Assembly: GCF_013782625.1 (NCBI RefSeq)
Contig: NZ_CP056199.1
Location: forward strand, 3,924,588-3,988,587
DNA: 64,000 bases
Source of the DNA: Enterobacter sp. RHBSTW-00994
GTDB taxonomy: Bacteria; Pseudomonadota; Gammaproteobacteria; Enterobacterales; Enterobacteriaceae
Reading direction: 5' to 3'
The notes below the pieces were generated by a model. The model did not search any database, was not told where the DNA came from, and saw nothing but the letters and a program-made list of their open reading frames with translations. Below are positions 16,386-28,395 of the stretch, one piece after another. The translations under genes and the position numbers were made by a program. Each line of letters begins with the position of its first letter. Within the stretch, counting starts at the first letter, position 1.

Positions 16386-18827
16386 TTATTTCCCGAGCCT
16401 GACACTTTTCAGACGCAACGCATTCACAATGACGCTGACGGAGGAAAGAGCCATGGCCGCCGCCGCAATAACTGGCGACAGCAGTATTCCATACACAGGA
16501 TAAAGCAGACCTGCAGCCACAGGCACGCCAAGTGCGTTGTAGATAAATGCAAAAAACAGATTCTGTCGGATATTTTTCATGGTGATCTCTGACAGATGAC
16601 GGGCCCTGTTCAGTATCATCAGGTCGCCTTTGAGAAGGGTGACTCCGGCACTTTCAATTGCCACATCTGTACCCGTTCCCATGGCTATGCCCACGTCAGC
16701 CGCTGCCAGCGCCGGGGCATCATTTACACCGTCCCCCGCCATCGCAACCACATGACCAGACGCTTTCAGTCGGGTTATCACTGCTTTTTTGCCGTCAGGC
16801 AGAACCCCGGCTTCAACCTCATCTATTCCCAGTTTCCGTGCGACTGCTTCAGCAGTAAGCTGGTTATCCCCGGTGAGCATAACAATGCGGATCCCCGCCT
16901 GACGCAAAGCTTTAAGCGCATCCGGCGTGGTTGCTTTCACGGGATCCGAGATAGCTATCAGGCCTGCAAGGTACCCATCTGTGGCCACATAGATAACGGT
17001 AGCGCCTTCCATCCGCAACGTATCCGCAACGGCCTTTTGATTATCAATAACGATACTGTTTTCCTGCATAGCCAGTTCATTACCAATAACAACCCGTTGA
17101 CCTTCAACATCGCCTGAAACACCTTTCCCCGACGGAGCATTGAAATCACTGACTGCGGGTATCATGATCCCCCTGTGCTGGGCTGCCCGGACTACAGCCA
17201 TACCCAGCGGATGCTGCGAGCCTTTTTCCACTGCGGCCGCTACACGTAAAAGAGATGCTTCCCCACCCGGATTGAGACTGATAATCCCTGTCACCGTCGG
17301 CGAACCTTCCGTGAGCGTGCCTGTTTTGTCGACAACCAGCGTGTCCACTTTTTCAAGACGCTCAAGGGCTTCGGCATTCCTGATTAACACCCCGGCCTGG
17401 GCTCCTTTGCCCACCCCCACCATTATCGACATCGGCGTGGCCAGCCCCAGCGCGCAGGGACAGGCAATAATCAGGACCGACACAGCCGCAATGAGACCGT
17501 GCGCCATCCTGGGCTCGGGCCCCCAGACAGACCAGATCATGAAAGCAACAACCGCGATAAGTATCACCAGAGGAACAAACCAGCCTGAAACGCTGTCAGC
17601 CATTCTCTGGATGGGGGCCCGCGAACGCTGTGCATCAGCGACCATCTGAACAATTCGTGAGAGCATCGTTTCATCACCGACTTTCTCTGCACGGATGATA
17701 AGACTACCTGTCTGATTAATGGTCCCCCCGATGACAGGGTCACCCTCCGTTTTGGTAACAGGCATAGATTCCCCGGTCACCATCGATTCATCAACGGTTG
17801 TTTTGCCTTCGACCACGATACCGTCGACCGGAATACTCTCTCCAGGTCTGATGCGGAGCTTATCGCCAGGCAGGACATCTTCCGCATTAATATCCGTTTC
17901 ATGACCGTCTTGATCCAGCCGCCTGGCGGTTTTGGGGGCAAGGTTAAGAAGCGCAGTAATGGCACCTGAGGTTTGTTCCCTTGCCCGCAATTCAAGGACC
18001 TGTCCCAGCAGAACAAGCACCGTAATAACAGCTGCGGCTTCAAAATAAATGGCCACCAGGCCATCCATGTTTCTGAACGATGCAGGAAACCAGGAGGGGA
18101 AGACGGTTGCAATGACGCTGTAAACCCAGGCTACGCCGGTCCCCATTGCAACAAGGGTAAACATATTCAGGGAGCGGTTACGTAACGACATTCCGGCCCG
18201 GGCGAAGAATGGCCAGCCACACCACAAAACGACAGGAGAGGCCAGAAGTAACTGCAGCCATGTGTTGTACTGTGGCGGTACTGTATTCCTCAAAGCGGGA
18301 AACAGATGAGAACCCATTTCGAGTATCAGAACCGGAAACGCCAGCAACAACCCCAGCCAGAAGCGTCTTGTCATGTCGCGAAGTTCATCACTCGTCCCCG
18401 TGGATGCCGTAGCTACGAGCGGCTCCAGTGCCATTCCACAGACAGGACAGCTTCCGGGACCACTACGGCGTATCTCCGGATGCATCGGACATGTCCACAC
18501 ACCTTCAGAAATCTCTTTCTCCGCCTGGCGGTGAGACTGTTTTATCTTATCAGGGCTGACTTCATGGTGGTCGTGGTGATGGTGATGTTCACTGGCATCT
18601 TCGGTAAAATAATGATCGGGATGGGCTTTAAATTTGCTCTCACAGCTGGCGGAGCAGAAATAAAGCTGATGGTCCTGGTATCGAATGCTGCTGTGCGCCT
18701 TGTCAGGCAGGATGACCATCCCGCACACGGGATCTCTCACCTTATGCAATGCGTGACTCTCGTCCGGGGATGATGTCTGCTCAGAAGCAGTCTGGTTGTT
18801 ATGTTCCACTGCATTGTCATTTTTCAC
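16386..18827 (-). CDS. silP: SilP, Ag(I)/Cu(I) P1B-type ATPase
   Basis: SilP pumps monovalent silver or copper from cytoplasm to periplasm. The start is GTG 18827 ([11 protein letters not shown]), with AAGGAG eight bases upstream; the product has 813 residues. In order it shows a YHS-like metal site (DPVCGMVI near 34), a His cluster, a CPMHPE...CPVCGM motif, membrane helices, the TGES loop, the metal-channel motif CPCALG, the phosphorylation site DKTGTLT, the HP locus (SQHPLG) and GDGVNDAP. The order silP-DUF411-silABFC is that of the silver operon. Codon choice and context show no damage. Confidence 0.94.
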   Translation of the reverse strand: MKNDNAVEHNNQTASEQTSSPDESHALHKVRDPVCGMVILPDKAHSSIRYQDHQLYFCSASCESKFKAHPDHYFTEDASEHHHHHDHHEVSPDKIKQSHRQAEKEISEGVWTCPMHPEIRRSGPGSCPVCGMALEPLVATASTGTSDELRDMTRRFWLGLLLAFPVLILEMGSHLFPALRNTVPPQYNTWLQLLLASPVVLWCGWPFFARAGMSLRNRSLNMFTLVAMGTGVAWVYSVIATVFPSWFPASFRNMDGLVAIYFEAAAVITVLVLLGQVLELRAREQTSGAITALLNLAPKTARRLDQDGHETDINAEDVLPGDKLRIRPGESIPVDGIVVEGKTTVDESMVTGESMPVTKTEGDPVIGGTINQTGSLIIRAEKVGDETMLSRIVQMVADAQRSRAPIQRMADSVSGWFVPLVILIAVVAFMIWSVWGPEPRMAHGLIAAVSVLIIACPCALGLATPMSIMVGVGKGAQAGVLIRNAEALERLEKVDTLVVDKTGTLTEGSPTVTGIISLNPGGEASLLRVAAAVEKGSQHPLGMAVVRAAQHRGIMIPAVSDFNAPSGKGVSGDVEGQRVVIGNELAMQENSIVIDNQKAVADTLRMEGATVIYVATDGYLAGLIAISDPVKATTPDALKALRQAGIRIVMLTGDNQLTAEAVARKLGIDEVEAGVLPDGKKAVITRLKASGHVVAMAGDGVNDAPALAAADVGIAMGTGTDVAIESAGVTLLKGDLMILNRARHLSEITMKNIRQNLFFAFIYNALGVPVAAGLLYPVYGILLSPVIAAAAMALSSVSVIVNALRLKSVRLGK

Positions 18828-18954
18828 AGTAACTCTCCTTATGCATATCTGAAGCATTTTCTGTCTTCAGGATATGTCATGGATGCGATTACCACGAATG
18901 CCGCCGGCATAAGAGTGCCTGCTGCCGGCGTCCCGTTATCAGCCGTTCCGCTGA

Positions 18955-19401
18955 CTATTCGATTCGCTGGAAGACTTTTTTACTGCCCTCCGGTGAGAAT
19001 GCGATAACATCGTAAGCCTCTTTTCGGGCCCCCATCTCCATTCCCGGACTTCCTGCTGGCATACCGGGGGTGGCGAGACCGTATATACCCGAACCAGACT
19101 GCATGGCCTTATGTATCGTTGCCGCAGGCACATGGCCTTCAATGATCAAATTACCTACAACCGCGGTATGACAACTTCGTAGTCCAGCAGGAACAGCATG
19201 CTTTTCTTTCAGGGCTGACAGCGCCTGATCATTCATGACGTGAGTTCGCACTTCGAACCCGTCTTTTTCCATCGCCTTGCCCCACAGGGAACAACAGCCA
19301 CAGTTTTCAGATTTGTACATATCAATGACTTTTTCACTCGCCATTGCAGGCAGTGACAGGCCGAGAGCCAGGGCCATTAGAACCACTTTTTTCATACTCA
19401 C
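18955..19401 (-). CDS. DUF411 periplasmic metal-binding protein
   Basis: This 148-residue protein has a signal peptide (MSMKKVVLMALALGLSLPAMA|SEK), then MYKSENCGCCSLWGKAM with a CGCC cluster, PAGLRSCHTAVVG with another Cys-His pair, and a Met-rich loop (PGMPAGSPGMEMGAR). This is the DUF411 family (Orf105 of the silver operon). It probably binds Cu(I) or Ag(I) in the periplasm. It lies between silA and silP on the same strand, about 80 bases after silA. Confidence 0.9.
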   Translation of the reverse strand: MSMKKVVLMALALGLSLPAMASEKVIDMYKSENCGCCSLWGKAMEKDGFEVRTHVMNDQALSALKEKHAVPAGLRSCHTAVVGNLIIEGHVPAATIHKAMQSGSGIYGLATPGMPAGSPGMEMGARKEAYDVIAFSPEGSKKVFQRIE

Positions 19402-19481
19402 CTCTGTATATTATCGATATAAACCCTGACGTCAGGGTGAATCAGTGCAGAAGGACGCCCACTGGGGGCGCCCTTTCAGGG

Positions 19482-22400
19482 TTATGACACGCTTTTTTTA
19501 TGTCTGCGCAGCCAGATTAATTTGTAGGCGGCAGGAATAATGAACAGGGACAGCAGCGGAGCCGTGATCATCCCGCCAATCATTGGCGCAGCAATACGGC
19601 TCATGACTTCTGAACCTGCGCCGGTTCCCCAGAGTATTGGCAGCAGACCCGCAATGATCACCGCCACGGTCATGGCTTTCGGCCGGACACGCAGTACGGC
19701 ACCATGATAGAGGGCTTCATCAAGACCTTCCGGTGTGAACGTCTCTTTACGGGACAATTCCGGGTGCGCTTCAATGGCATGACGCAGATACATCAGCATG
19801 ACCACGCCAAACTCTGCTGCCACCCCGGCCAGGGCGATAAACCCGGTTCCGGTCGCCACTGACATATGGAAGCCCTGCCAGTACAGGAACCATATTCCGC
19901 CAACCAGGGCGAACGGCAGGCTCATCAGGATCAGCAGGGCTTCGTCAACCCGGCGGAATGCCAGATACAACAGGATGAAAATGATCATCACCGTCATCGG
20001 CACCATCAGCTTCAGTTTCTTGTTGGCATGCTCAAGCAGTTCAAACTGTCCGGAGAATGCCACACTGGTTCCCGGTCTCAGTTTCACTTTCTCGCTGATG
20101 GCCGTCTTAATGTCGTTAACCACCGACACCATGTCCCTGCCGCGGGCATCAACATAAATCCAGCTGGCTGGCCGGGCATTTTCGGTTTTCAGCATGGTTG
20201 GTCCAGAAACGACGTTAATATCCGCGACATCGCCCAGCGTGATCTGCTGCTTCATCGGGGTCAGGATCGGCATCTGTTTCAGCGCCTGCGGACTGTTCCG
20301 GTAATCCTGCGGGTAGCGAATGTTAATAGGGTACCGGGCCACCCCTTCAACCGTCTCACCCACCATAGCACCTCCGATTGCTGAAGAGACGAACAGCTGG
20401 ACATCACCTACCGTCATCCCGTAGCGGGAGGCTTTCTCCCGGTTGATATCGATATCGATGTAGCGCCCGCCCTCAAGTCGCTCAGCCAGGACAGACACCA
20501 CGCCAGGCACGGTTTTGGCTACCGCCTCGATACTCTGCGCCGTCGCGTCGATATCGGACAGAACAGTCCCGGACACTTTGATACCTATCGGGCTTTTGAT
20601 CCCGGTTGAGAGCATATCAATACGGTTACGGATAGGCGGCACCCAGAGGTTTGCCAGACCCGGTAAACGGACTGTCCTGTCGAGTTCATCAATAATCTTG
20701 TCAATTGTCATGCCGGGACGCCACTGATCCTCAGGTTTGAGCTGGATCGTGGTTTCCACCATTTCGAGCGGCGCGGAATCCGTTGCGGTCTCTGCTTTAC
20801 CGGTCTTGCCAAATACAGAAGCCACTTCAGGAACGCTTTTGATTAACTTGTCTGTTGTCTGCAGGAGCGCTGCAGCTTCTGCCGGAGAGACGCCAGGCAA
20901 GGTCGACGGCATATACAGCAGATCGCCCTCGTTAATCTTCGGCAGAAATTCACCGCCCACCTGACTCAGTGGCCAGATAACCGTGAAAATGGACAAGGCC
21001 GCAACCAGCAGGGTTGTTTTTGGCCAGTGGAGGACCCGCAGCAGCAAAGGATGATACGCTTTGATCAGCACCCGGTTCAGGGGGTTACTTGTCTCGGCAG
21101 GAATTTTTCCCCGGATCCAGAATCCCATCAGAATAGGAATGACGATGATGGCCAGTGCGGCCGCTCCCGCCATGGAGTACGTTTTCGTGAATGCCAGCGG
21201 GCCAAACAGACGACCTTCCTGCCCTTCCAGGGTAAAGATAGGAATAAAGGACAGGGTGATGATCAGCAGGCTAATGAACAACGCGGGTCCCACTTCCACG
21301 GAGGCGTCGGTAATCACCTTCCAGCGGGTGGCGTTGTCAATCTGCTCACCCGGATGCTGATGATCCCACTCCTCAAGCCGTTTGTGCGCATTTTCAATCA
21401 TCACAATGGCGGCATCCACCATCGCACCGACGGCAATCGCTATCCCTCCCAGCGACATGATATTGGCGTTCAGTCCCTGGAAGTGCATGACGATAAAGGC
21501 GATACACAGGCCAAGCGGCAGAGAGATAATCGCCACCAGGGCAGAACGTACGTGCCACAGGAACAGAGCACAGACGATGGCCACCACGATAAACTCTTCC
21601 AGAAGTTTGGAACTGAGGTTATCAATCGCCCGGTCGATTAACTGGCTGCGATCGTAGGTGGTCACGATTTCAACGCCTTCCGGCAGGCTGGCCTTCAGCG
21701 TCTCCAGTTTATCCCTCACTGCCGTGATAACGTCGCGCGCATTTTTACCCGACCGCAGGATCACCACGCCGCCAGCGACTTCTCCCTGGCCGTTCAGCTC
21801 GGCAATACCACGCCTCATTTCGGGCCCGGTCTGCACGCGGGCAACATCCCGCAGATAAACCGGCACGCCGTTCTCACCTGTTTTCAGGACGATGTTATTA
21901 AAATCATCAATGCTCTGAAGATAACCGCTGGCACGGACCATATACTCCGCTTCGGCCATTTCAACGGATGAGCCACCGGCCTCCTGGTTAGACGATTCAA
22001 GTGCCTGTTTCACTTCGGGCAGGCTGATACCGTACTGGGACAGTTTTACCGGATTGACCTGAATCTGGTACTGTTTCACCACGCCGCCAACCGAAGCGAC
22101 CTCAGCCACGTTCGGGATGGTTTTCAGCTCAAATTTCAGGAACCAGTCCTGCAGAGAGCGCAGTTCTGAAAGGTCGTGTTTTCCGTTGCGATCGACCAGG
22201 GCATATTCAAAAATCCAGCCCACACCCGTGGCATCAGGACCGATTTCAGAACTCACACCGGCAGGCAGTTTTCCCTGAACCTGATTCAGATATTCCAGCA
22301 CGCGGGAACGGGCCCAGTACAGATCGGTGCCGTCTTCAAAAATGACATACACATACGAATCCCCGAACTGTGAAAAACCACGCACGGTTTTTGCGCCAGG

Positions 22401-22628
22401 TACGGACAGCATGGTGGTGGTAAGTGGATAGGTGACCTGGTTTTCTACAATCTGCGGGGCCTGGCCGGGATAGCTGGTTTTGATAATGACCTGCACATCT
22501 GACAGGTCAGGCAAGGCATCGACCGGCGTGTTAATAATCGTCCATGTACCCCAGATGCTGAGAAACAGGGCCCCCATCATGACCAGGAAACGGTTGGCGA
22601 CAGAGCGCCGGATAATCCATTCAATCAT
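19482..22628 (-). CDS. silA: SilA, RND-family heavy-metal efflux pump
   Basis: SilA is the inner-membrane pump of the SilCBA tripartite complex, exporting Ag(I)/Cu(I) driven by the proton gradient. It has 1048 residues, the normal CusA/SilA length, with a first transmembrane helix at about 14-33, two large periplasmic loops and the conserved helix [18 protein letters not shown] near 404 containing the proton-relay Asp. Met residues in the periplasmic cleft are expected for metal relay. It follows silB after ten bases in silCFBA. Long reading frames on the other strand are shadows of its GC bias. Confidence 0.96.
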   Translation of the reverse strand: MIEWIIRRSVANRFLVMMGALFLSIWGTWTIINTPVDALPDLSDVQVIIKTSYPGQAPQIVENQVTYPLTTTMLSVPGAKTVRGFSQFGDSYVYVIFEDGTDLYWARSRVLEYLNQVQGKLPAGVSSEIGPDATGVGWIFEYALVDRNGKHDLSELRSLQDWFLKFELKTIPNVAEVASVGGVVKQYQIQVNPVKLSQYGISLPEVKQALESSNQEAGGSSVEMAEAEYMVRASGYLQSIDDFNNIVLKTGENGVPVYLRDVARVQTGPEMRRGIAELNGQGEVAGGVVILRSGKNARDVITAVRDKLETLKASLPEGVEIVTTYDRSQLIDRAIDNLSSKLLEEFIVVAIVCALFLWHVRSALVAIISLPLGLCIAFIVMHFQGLNANIMSLGGIAIAVGAMVDAAIVMIENAHKRLEEWDHQHPGEQIDNATRWKVITDASVEVGPALFISLLIITLSFIPIFTLEGQEGRLFGPLAFTKTYSMAGAAALAIIVIPILMGFWIRGKIPAETSNPLNRVLIKAYHPLLLRVLHWPKTTLLVAALSIFTVIWPLSQVGGEFLPKINEGDLLYMPSTLPGVSPAEAAALLQTTDKLIKSVPEVASVFGKTGKAETATDSAPLEMVETTIQLKPEDQWRPGMTIDKIIDELDRTVRLPGLANLWVPPIRNRIDMLSTGIKSPIGIKVSGTVLSDIDATAQSIEAVAKTVPGVVSVLAERLEGGRYIDIDINREKASRYGMTVGDVQLFVSSAIGGAMVGETVEGVARYPINIRYPQDYRNSPQALKQMPILTPMKQQITLGDVADINVVSGPTMLKTENARPASWIYVDARGRDMVSVVNDIKTAISEKVKLRPGTSVAFSGQFELLEHANKKLKLMVPMTVMIIFILLYLAFRRVDEALLILMSLPFALVGGIWFLYWQGFHMSVATGTGFIALAGVAAEFGVVMLMYLRHAIEAHPELSRKETFTPEGLDEALYHGAVLRVRPKAMTVAVIIAGLLPILWGTGAGSEVMSRIAAPMIGGMITAPLLSLFIIPAAYKLIWLRRHKKSVS

Positions 22629-22638
22629 CGTCGTCTCC

Positions 22639-23931
22639 TCAGTGCCCTGAATGCATATTTACAGGCTGGTCAGACATTGCTGGCATACTGCTTTCTGTTT
22701 TTTCAGGGTGGCGCATACGTTCCAGCGCGCCCGTAATATTGGCTTCGGAGTCAATGAGGAACAGGCCACTGACCACCACGGTATCGCCTTCATTCAGGCC
22801 GGAACCGATGCCGGACTGTTGCTGTGATTCATGCAGAACGTGGATCTGTTTCGGCACAAACTTGCCTTCATCATCAACAGTAATCACGCGCTGTTCTTTG
22901 CCGGTATCGATAACGGCCTGGCTTGGTATCAGCAGCATCTCCTGGCTCTTGGTATTCAGTTTCAGATAGGCATTCATGCCCGGCTTGAGAAACTCATCCT
23001 TATTAGAAACCTGGAGACGGACCTGAAGCGTACGGGTTGTCTGATCCACGCTGGGAAGAATGTTCCATTTTTCGACATGGAATGTTTTATCCGGATAAGC
23101 CGGTACCGAAATTTCAAACTGCGACGTATCTTTCAGCAGATATGCGATAGATTCTGGCACTGCAGCGCTGATCCAGACCGGGTCCATCCCCTGAATCTGA
23201 GCCACTACTTTATCTTTCGAAATATTCATTCCGGTGCGCAGGTCAAACGCAGTAATGACACCATCAATAGGTGCTTTAATGGTAAAACGGGTCTGGATTG
23301 TGCGGGTTGAACGCAGCCTTTGAATATCCTCTTCCGGCATACCAGCCAGACGAAGTCGCTCCAGAACCCCTTTTATCTGGGTTGACGTACCGCCTGTACC
23401 GGATAACAGCAGGAACTCACTTTGTGCCTCAACCCATTCAGGAATGGTGATATCGATAAGCGGAGTGCCTTTCTTCACATGATCGCCAATCGTCAGGGGA
23501 TACACTTTTTCGACGAAACCGTCAGAGCGCGCCTGCACAATGACAAACTGATACTCGTTGTAACTGACATTAGCCGGGATTGTCTGAGAATAATTCAGCA
23601 TTCCTCGCGTGACTTTTTGCGTTTTTAATCCCAGATTCTGAACCTGCGTTGGATCGATACGGATCCCGCCACTGCTTTTATCGCCGCTTTCATCAGCATA
23701 TTTTGGCACCAGGTCCATATCCATAAAGGGAGATTTTCCGGGTTTATCAAATTTGGTATCCGGTTTCATCGGGTCATACCAGAAAAGTACCTTTCGCTCC
23801 GGTGCCTTTTGTTCGGTTTGTACTGTTTTTTGTGATGAGTTTACATACTGCCAGGCAGTAACCGATATCAGCCCTCCTGCTATGAGGCTGCTGATAATTA
23901 TTGCAGCATATTTTATCTTTAAAGAAGCCAT
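22639..23931 (-). CDS. silB: SilB, periplasmic adaptor of the SilCBA pump
   Basis: SilB is a membrane-fusion protein of 430 residues. An N-terminal membrane anchor (about 8-26) is followed by the [29 protein letters not shown] region, whose Met residues bind Ag(I)/Cu(I) in CusB-type proteins. Lipoyl-like, alpha-hairpin and beta-barrel parts follow, and the tail is Met/His-rich ([15 protein letters not shown]). It accepts metal from SilF and opens the SilA-SilC channel. It sits ten bases upstream of silA and 114 bases after silF. Confidence 0.95.
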   Translation of the reverse strand: MASLKIKYAAIIISSLIAGGLISVTAWQYVNSSQKTVQTEQKAPERKVLFWYDPMKPDTKFDKPGKSPFMDMDLVPKYADESGDKSSGGIRIDPTQVQNLGLKTQKVTRGMLNYSQTIPANVSYNEYQFVIVQARSDGFVEKVYPLTIGDHVKKGTPLIDITIPEWVEAQSEFLLLSGTGGTSTQIKGVLERLRLAGMPEEDIQRLRSTRTIQTRFTIKAPIDGVITAFDLRTGMNISKDKVVAQIQGMDPVWISAAVPESIAYLLKDTSQFEISVPAYPDKTFHVEKWNILPSVDQTTRTLQVRLQVSNKDEFLKPGMNAYLKLNTKSQEMLLIPSQAVIDTGKEQRVITVDDEGKFVPKQIHVLHESQQQSGIGSGLNEGDTVVVSGLFLIDSEANITGALERMRHPEKTESSMPAMSDQPVNMHSGH

Positions 23932-24044
23932 ACAATTTCTCGCTGAAAAATCAAAACACCTGGCATATGCGCCCGATCATTCATTCACAGTAATCCCATA
24001 ATGAATGTTCAGGCGCACTGGATGTATTCGCTCCGGAGTGTCAA

Positions 24045-24398
24045 TCAGGATTGCGTAACGTTAATGCTTTTGAGTAAGGAGATATTGCCCTGCTGAATAA
24101 ACGAGAAATCGACATGGTTGCCGGTTTTCAGGGCATTGATAGCGTCGTCTGCATTAACAAAAGTGAAGCGCATGGTCATTGCAGGCCAGCCCACCGCCGG
24201 GATTGCTTCGTGCGAAATGGTGATCTTTTTACTATTCATATCAATTTCTTTAACGATACCGGTGCCCTTGATAACCTGCTGTACCGAAGCATCACTGGCA
24301 GCATTCATATCGCCATGCTGATGTGTTTCAGCATGAAGACCGGCAGAAAACATGACAGAGAAGGCACCAAATAAAACGGCTTTAAGTGAATTACGCAT
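24045..24398 (-). CDS. silF: SilF periplasmic Ag(I)/Cu(I) chaperone
   Basis: SilF has 117 residues with a signal peptide (MRNSLKAVLFGAFSVMFSAGLHA|ETHQ). The mature CusF-like barrel shows the metal-site elements: His in ISHEAIPAVGWPAMTMRF with Trp, and the two Met, as in CusF (H36, W44, M47, M49). It carries metal to SilB. It lies between silC and silB; the short spacer to silC (28 bases) fits one operon. Confidence 0.95.
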   Translation of the reverse strand: MRNSLKAVLFGAFSVMFSAGLHAETHQHGDMNAASDASVQQVIKGTGIVKEIDMNSKKITISHEAIPAVGWPAMTMRFTFVNADDAINALKTGNHVDFSFIQQGNISLLKSINVTQS

Positions 24399-24426
24399 TT
24401 TTAATTTCCTGATTAATTAAATAAAT

Positions 24427-25812
24427 TTACTCTACCCAACCGCCACCCAGCGCGGTAAACAGATTAATTTCGTTAACCTGTCGGGAATAGGTAAGATCGA
24501 GAATGGTTTGCTGCGTAGCGAAGAGGGAACGTTCTGCATCCAGCACTTCGATGTAACTGACAGCACCACTTGCATATAATCCTCTGGCACGCTGGAGAGT
24601 TATCTGAAGTGAATCAAGATAACGCTGCTGTGACTCAAGTTGCTGGCTAAGGCTGTCGCGCAGCGCAAGCGTGTCGGAAACATCCTTAAAGGCTGACTGA
24701 ATTTTTTGTTCGTAATTAACCACCGATTGTTGCTGGCGAATTTCAGCCAGCTTCAGATTGGCTTTATTCCTGCCAGCATTAAAAATAGGAATTTCAATTT
24801 TAGGGATAAAATTCCACATTCCACTTCCTGACGTAAACAGGCTTGACAGCTCCGTACTGCTTGCGGAAAGACCACTGGTCAGGGTAATGGAGGGGAAAAA
24901 GGCCGCTCGCGCTGCGCCAATATTGGCATCAGCCGCTTTCAGCTGATATTCCGCTTCCATAATATCCGGTCGCTGCAGCAAAATTTGTGACGACAGGTTT
25001 GGGGGCAGTTTTACTGGCGCGATTTCACCACCTTTCATCCCTTTTTCTGACGGAACTGCGCGGTACGTTCCCAGCACCAGTTGCAGGGCATTGTTTGCCT
25101 GAGCCAGATCGCCTTCTCGTTTGGCTATTTCGGCGCGGGTACTTTCGATTTGCCCCCTGGCCTGTTCAAGCGCCAGAACGTTCGTACTCCCGGTCACCAG
25201 TTGTTGCTCAACGAATGCATAAGACTGTTCATAATTTTTCAGCGTTTCCCGCGCAATACGGAGTTGTTCGTACGCCAGTTGCTGGCTGAAATAGCTCTGT
25301 GAAACGTTGGAGACCAGCAGGATGTGTACGGCACGACGGGCTTCTTCGCTGGCAAAGTAGTTCTGGCGATCAGCCTCACTCATGTTCTTAAGTTTGCCAA
25401 AAAAATCGAGCTCATAGTTGAGCTCCAGACCCGCGTCGTACTCCTGTGTGGTCGGCTTGTCACCTTTCAGACCACCGCTGTATGTGATCCCGGATGAGGC
25501 ATTCAGTTGGGGATAACGATCTGCATCCGTGACGTTGAACTGGGCCCGGGCCTCTTCAACCTTCAGGGCAGCCATTCTCAAATCACGGTTATTAGTCAGA
25601 GCTTCACCGATCAACCGGGTAACCTGGGGATCGACAAAAAAGTTACGCCAGCCCGTATCCTGATAGCCATTTACCGCTGGCGTCAGGCTGTTATGGGACA
25701 GTGAAAACTGCTGGGGTACCGGTGCTGCGGGCCGCTGATATTCAGGCGCAAGCGACACGCAGCCTGCCAGGATGAATATCGTGCTAATGCTGAGTAATTT
25801 TAATTTGAACAT
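24427..25812 (-). CDS. silC: SilC outer-membrane channel
   Basis: SilC is the TolC-like outer-membrane exit duct of the pump. The ATG at 25812 (MFKLKLLSISTIFILAGCVSLAPEYQRP) gives 461 residues with a lipoprotein signal and LAGC lipobox, as in CusC. Two repeats of the outer-membrane efflux protein fold follow, ending in FTALGGGWVE. The frame is open upstream to 26115 but that part overlaps silR and the operator region. First gene of silCFBA, transcribed away from silRS. Confidence 0.95.
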   Translation of the reverse strand: MFKLKLLSISTIFILAGCVSLAPEYQRPAAPVPQQFSLSHNSLTPAVNGYQDTGWRNFFVDPQVTRLIGEALTNNRDLRMAALKVEEARAQFNVTDADRYPQLNASSGITYSGGLKGDKPTTQEYDAGLELNYELDFFGKLKNMSEADRQNYFASEEARRAVHILLVSNVSQSYFSQQLAYEQLRIARETLKNYEQSYAFVEQQLVTGSTNVLALEQARGQIESTRAEIAKREGDLAQANNALQLVLGTYRAVPSEKGMKGGEIAPVKLPPNLSSQILLQRPDIMEAEYQLKAADANIGAARAAFFPSITLTSGLSASSTELSSLFTSGSGMWNFIPKIEIPIFNAGRNKANLKLAEIRQQQSVVNYEQKIQSAFKDVSDTLALRDSLSQQLESQQRYLDSLQITLQRARGLYASGAVSYIEVLDAERSLFATQQTILDLTYSRQVNEINLFTALGGGWVE

Positions 25813-25876
25813 AACGCTTCTCGTCCAGGCAGACCTGGTAAATGGTTCAAATGAAGTCCAGAGTATTGATAGGGGT

Positions 25877-25930
25877 ACTTTACCTAACGCTCTCTGTTTG
25901 CCGGGTGACAGGATAATGACAATGTTGTCA
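25877..25930. promoter_or_regulatory. SilR box in the silC-silR divergent region
   Basis: TGACA-ATGT-TGTCA (25917-25930) is a palindromic CusR/SilR box flanked by AA and TT. On the minus strand TAAAGT (25877-25882) stands 34 bases away as a -10 for silC, matching the spacing at silE and pcoE. The 190-base region also has to promote silRS. Confidence 0.75.
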
Positions 25931-26001
25931 TTTTTGCTGTAATCCGTTGATAACGATCGTGGGCGCAATAGAATGACATTAGCAGCCAGCCGGGGAGCAA
26001 G

Positions 26002-26682
26002 ATGAAAATATTGATCGTCGAAGACGAAATTAAAACAGGTGAATATCTCAGCAAAGGGCTTACAGAGGCAGGGTTCGTAGTGGATCACGCTGATAATGGT
26101 CTTACCGGATATCATCTCGCCATGACAGCCGAGTATGATTTAGTCATTCTGGATATCATGCTACCTGATGTGAACGGCTGGGATATCATCCGCATGCTGC
26201 GCACTGCCGGAAAGGGTATGCCGGTCTTACTGCTGACAGCCCTCGGCACGATCGAACATAGGGTCAAAGGACTGGAACTGGGTGCGGACGATTATCTGGT
26301 TAAACCCTTTGCGTTTGCCGAACTGCTCGCCCGGGTGAGAACCCTTCTGAGGCGGGGAAACACGATGATCACGGAAAGCCAGTTTAGGGTGGCTGACCTC
26401 TCGATTGATCTCGTATCCAGAAAAGTCAGTCGCGCCGGAAACCGCATTGTGCTCACCAGTAAAGAGTTCAGCCTGCTGGAATTCTTCATTCGCCATCAGG
26501 GAGAGGTTCTTCCCCGCTCCCTGATTGCCTCTCAGGTCTGGGACATGAATTTTGACAGCGACACTAATGCGATCGATGTCGCAGTAAAGCGACTCCGCGC
26601 TAAAATAGACAACGATTACGGGACAAAGCTGATCCAGACAGTCCGGGGCGTGGGCTACATGCTGGAGGTCCCGGATGCATAG
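26002..26682 (+). CDS. silR: SilR response regulator
   Basis: SilR is an OmpR-family regulator of 226 residues. The receiver domain has VEDE at 6-9, the phosphorylated Asp near 51 (LVILDIMLP) and the Lys in LVKPFA; the winged helix ends [14 protein letters not shown]. It is close to CusR and to PcoR. It activates silCFBA and silE through TGACA-N4-TGTCA boxes. The last eight bases overlap silS, which begins inside the final codons. Confidence 0.95.
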   Translation: MKILIVEDEIKTGEYLSKGLTEAGFVVDHADNGLTGYHLAMTAEYDLVILDIMLPDVNGWDIIRMLRTAGKGMPVLLLTALGTIEHRVKGLELGADDYLVKPFAFAELLARVRTLLRRGNTMITESQFRVADLSIDLVSRKVSRAGNRIVLTSKEFSLLEFFIRHQGEVLPRSLIASQVWDMNFDSDTNAIDVAVKRLRAKIDNDYGTKLIQTVRGVGYMLEVPDA

Positions 26683-28150
26683 CAAACCTTCCAGACGCCC
26701 TTTCTCACTCGCTCTGCGGCTGACCTTTTTTATCAGCCTGTCCACGATACTGGCTTTTATCGCCTTCACCTGGTTTATGCTGCATTCTGTTGAAAATCAT
26801 TTTGCCGAGCAGGATGTCAGCGATCTTCAACAAATCAGCACCACACTGAACCGTATACTGCAGTCCCCGGTGGATCCGGATGATAAAAAAATAAGCAAAA
26901 TAAAGGAATCAATTGCCAGCTACCGCAACGTTGCCCTTTTGCTCCTCAATCCCAGGGGGGAAGTGCTCTTTAGCTCAGCTCAGGGGGCGGCACTACGCCC
27001 GGCAGTGAATTCAGCAGATTTTAGCGAGCACAGCCGCGCACGGGATGTCTTTCTCTGGACGGTGGAGGATCCTGCGGGACCGATGGATACCGGGTCCGAA
27101 ATGAAGATGGAAACATACAGGATTATCGCCTCCTCTGGTCAGGCGATATTTCAGGGCAAACAGCAGAACTATGTCATGCTGACTGGCCTATCCATTAATT
27201 TCCATCTCCATTACCTCGATGCGCTGAAAAAGAACCTGATTGCGATTGCCGTCGTGATAAGCCTGTTGATTGTTCTGATCATTCGAATCGCTGTCCGTCA
27301 GGGGCACCTGCCCCTTCGTAATGTCAGCAATGCCATTAAAAACATCACCTCCGAGAATCTTGATGCGCGACTGGAACCGACACGCGTTCCCATTGAGCTG
27401 GAGCAACTGGTTATCTCGTTCAATCATATGATTGGAAAGATTGAGGATGTCTTTACCCGCCAGGCCAATTTCTCTGCCGATATCGCGCATGAGATCAGAA
27501 CGCCCATCACCAATCTGGTGACGCAGACTGAAATCGCACTGAGTCAGGATCGAACACAGAGGGAACTTGAGGATGTCCTCTATTCCAGTCTTGAAGAGTA
27601 TAACCGGATGACCAAAATGGTCAGCGATATGCTGTTCCTGGCACAGGCAGATAATAATCAGCTGATACCTGACAGGGTCATGTTTGACCTCAGAGCGGAA
27701 GTCATGAAAGTCTTCGAGTTTTTCGAAGCCTGGGCCGAAGAACGCAATATCACGCTCAAATTTAACGGGATGCCCTGCCTGGTTGAGGGAGATCCACAAA
27801 TGTTCAGAAGGGCGATCAATAATCTGTTATCCAATGCCCTGCGTTATACCCCGGAGGGACAGGCAATCACCGTCTCAATAAGAGAGCAGGAGAGCTTTTT
27901 TGACCTTGTGATTGAAAATCCGGGGAAACCAATCCCTGAAGAGCATTTATCAAGGCTGTTTGACCGTTTTTATCGGGTGGATCCGTCCAGACAACGAAAA
28001 GGAGAAGGCAGCGGCATCGGCCTTGCGATTGTGAAGTCCATCGTGGAAGCACATCACGGAAGAGTGCAGGTGGAATCGGACGTACGTTCAACTCGTTTTA
28101 TCCTATCCGTGCCCAGACTGGAGAAAATGATTCCGGAAACCCAGTACTGA
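26675..28150 (+). CDS. silS: SilS silver/copper sensor kinase
   Basis: SilS is an inner-membrane sensor of 491 residues. Helices lie at about 14-37 and 186-205 with a periplasmic sensor domain between them. A HAMP linker, the phosphorylated His near 272 ([15 protein letters not shown]) and an ATPase domain ([31 protein letters not shown]) follow. It senses periplasmic Ag(I)/Cu(I) and drives SilR. The eight-base overlap with silR indicates coupled translation. Mutations here are known to give derepressed silver resistance; none can be judged from one sequence. Confidence 0.95.
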   Translation: MHSKPSRRPFSLALRLTFFISLSTILAFIAFTWFMLHSVENHFAEQDVSDLQQISTTLNRILQSPVDPDDKKISKIKESIASYRNVALLLLNPRGEVLFSSAQGAALRPAVNSADFSEHSRARDVFLWTVEDPAGPMDTGSEMKMETYRIIASSGQAIFQGKQQNYVMLTGLSINFHLHYLDALKKNLIAIAVVISLLIVLIIRIAVRQGHLPLRNVSNAIKNITSENLDARLEPTRVPIELEQLVISFNHMIGKIEDVFTRQANFSADIAHEIRTPITNLVTQTEIALSQDRTQRELEDVLYSSLEEYNRMTKMVSDMLFLAQADNNQLIPDRVMFDLRAEVMKVFEFFEAWAEERNITLKFNGMPCLVEGDPQMFRRAINNLLSNALRYTPEGQAITVSIREQESFFDLVIENPGKPIPEEHLSRLFDRFYRVDPSRQRKGEGSGIGLAIVKSIVEAHHGRVQVESDVRSTRFILSVPRLEKMIPETQY

Positions 28151-28165
28151 GAATAAAGATTTAAA

Positions 28166-28219
28166 TGACAAAGATGTCATTAGCCTGTCATGCAGCAAAC
28201 AGAAGCCATTCGATATAAT
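28166..28219 (+). promoter_or_regulatory. silE promoter with SilR box
   Basis: TGACA-AAGA-TGTCA (28166-28179) is followed 34 bases later by a perfect -10 TATAAT (28214-28219). Transcription from here would leave an untranslated leader of about 170 bases before the silE start. Confidence 0.75.
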
Positions 28220-28395
28220 TAGTGCAACTTATCAGGAAGGCATTATTACTTCATCCATACACGGCATCAGCACAAGCCAGGAGTTGTATTAAAGCCTCAT
28301 CCCGGCGGAATAAGGTCTGTAGAGTTGTCAGTTGTACTACTGAGGACACAGATCGAAATTCACGGACATCACTAATTCAGAAATGGAGAGTTACC

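Noticed and set aside
21027..21641. 204-residue plus-strand frame inside silA, and other long plus-strand frames in silA and silP
   Set aside because: These lie fully antisense to intact, well-recognised pump genes and have the composition of shadow frames.
25813..26115. Longer silC start giving a 562-residue protein
   Set aside because: The extension overlaps silR and the SilR box, lacks a ribosome site, and would bury the lipoprotein signal that begins at 25812.
26227..26769. 180-residue minus-strand frame over silR
   Set aside because: It is antisense to silR with no ribosome-binding site; silR is complete and recognisable.
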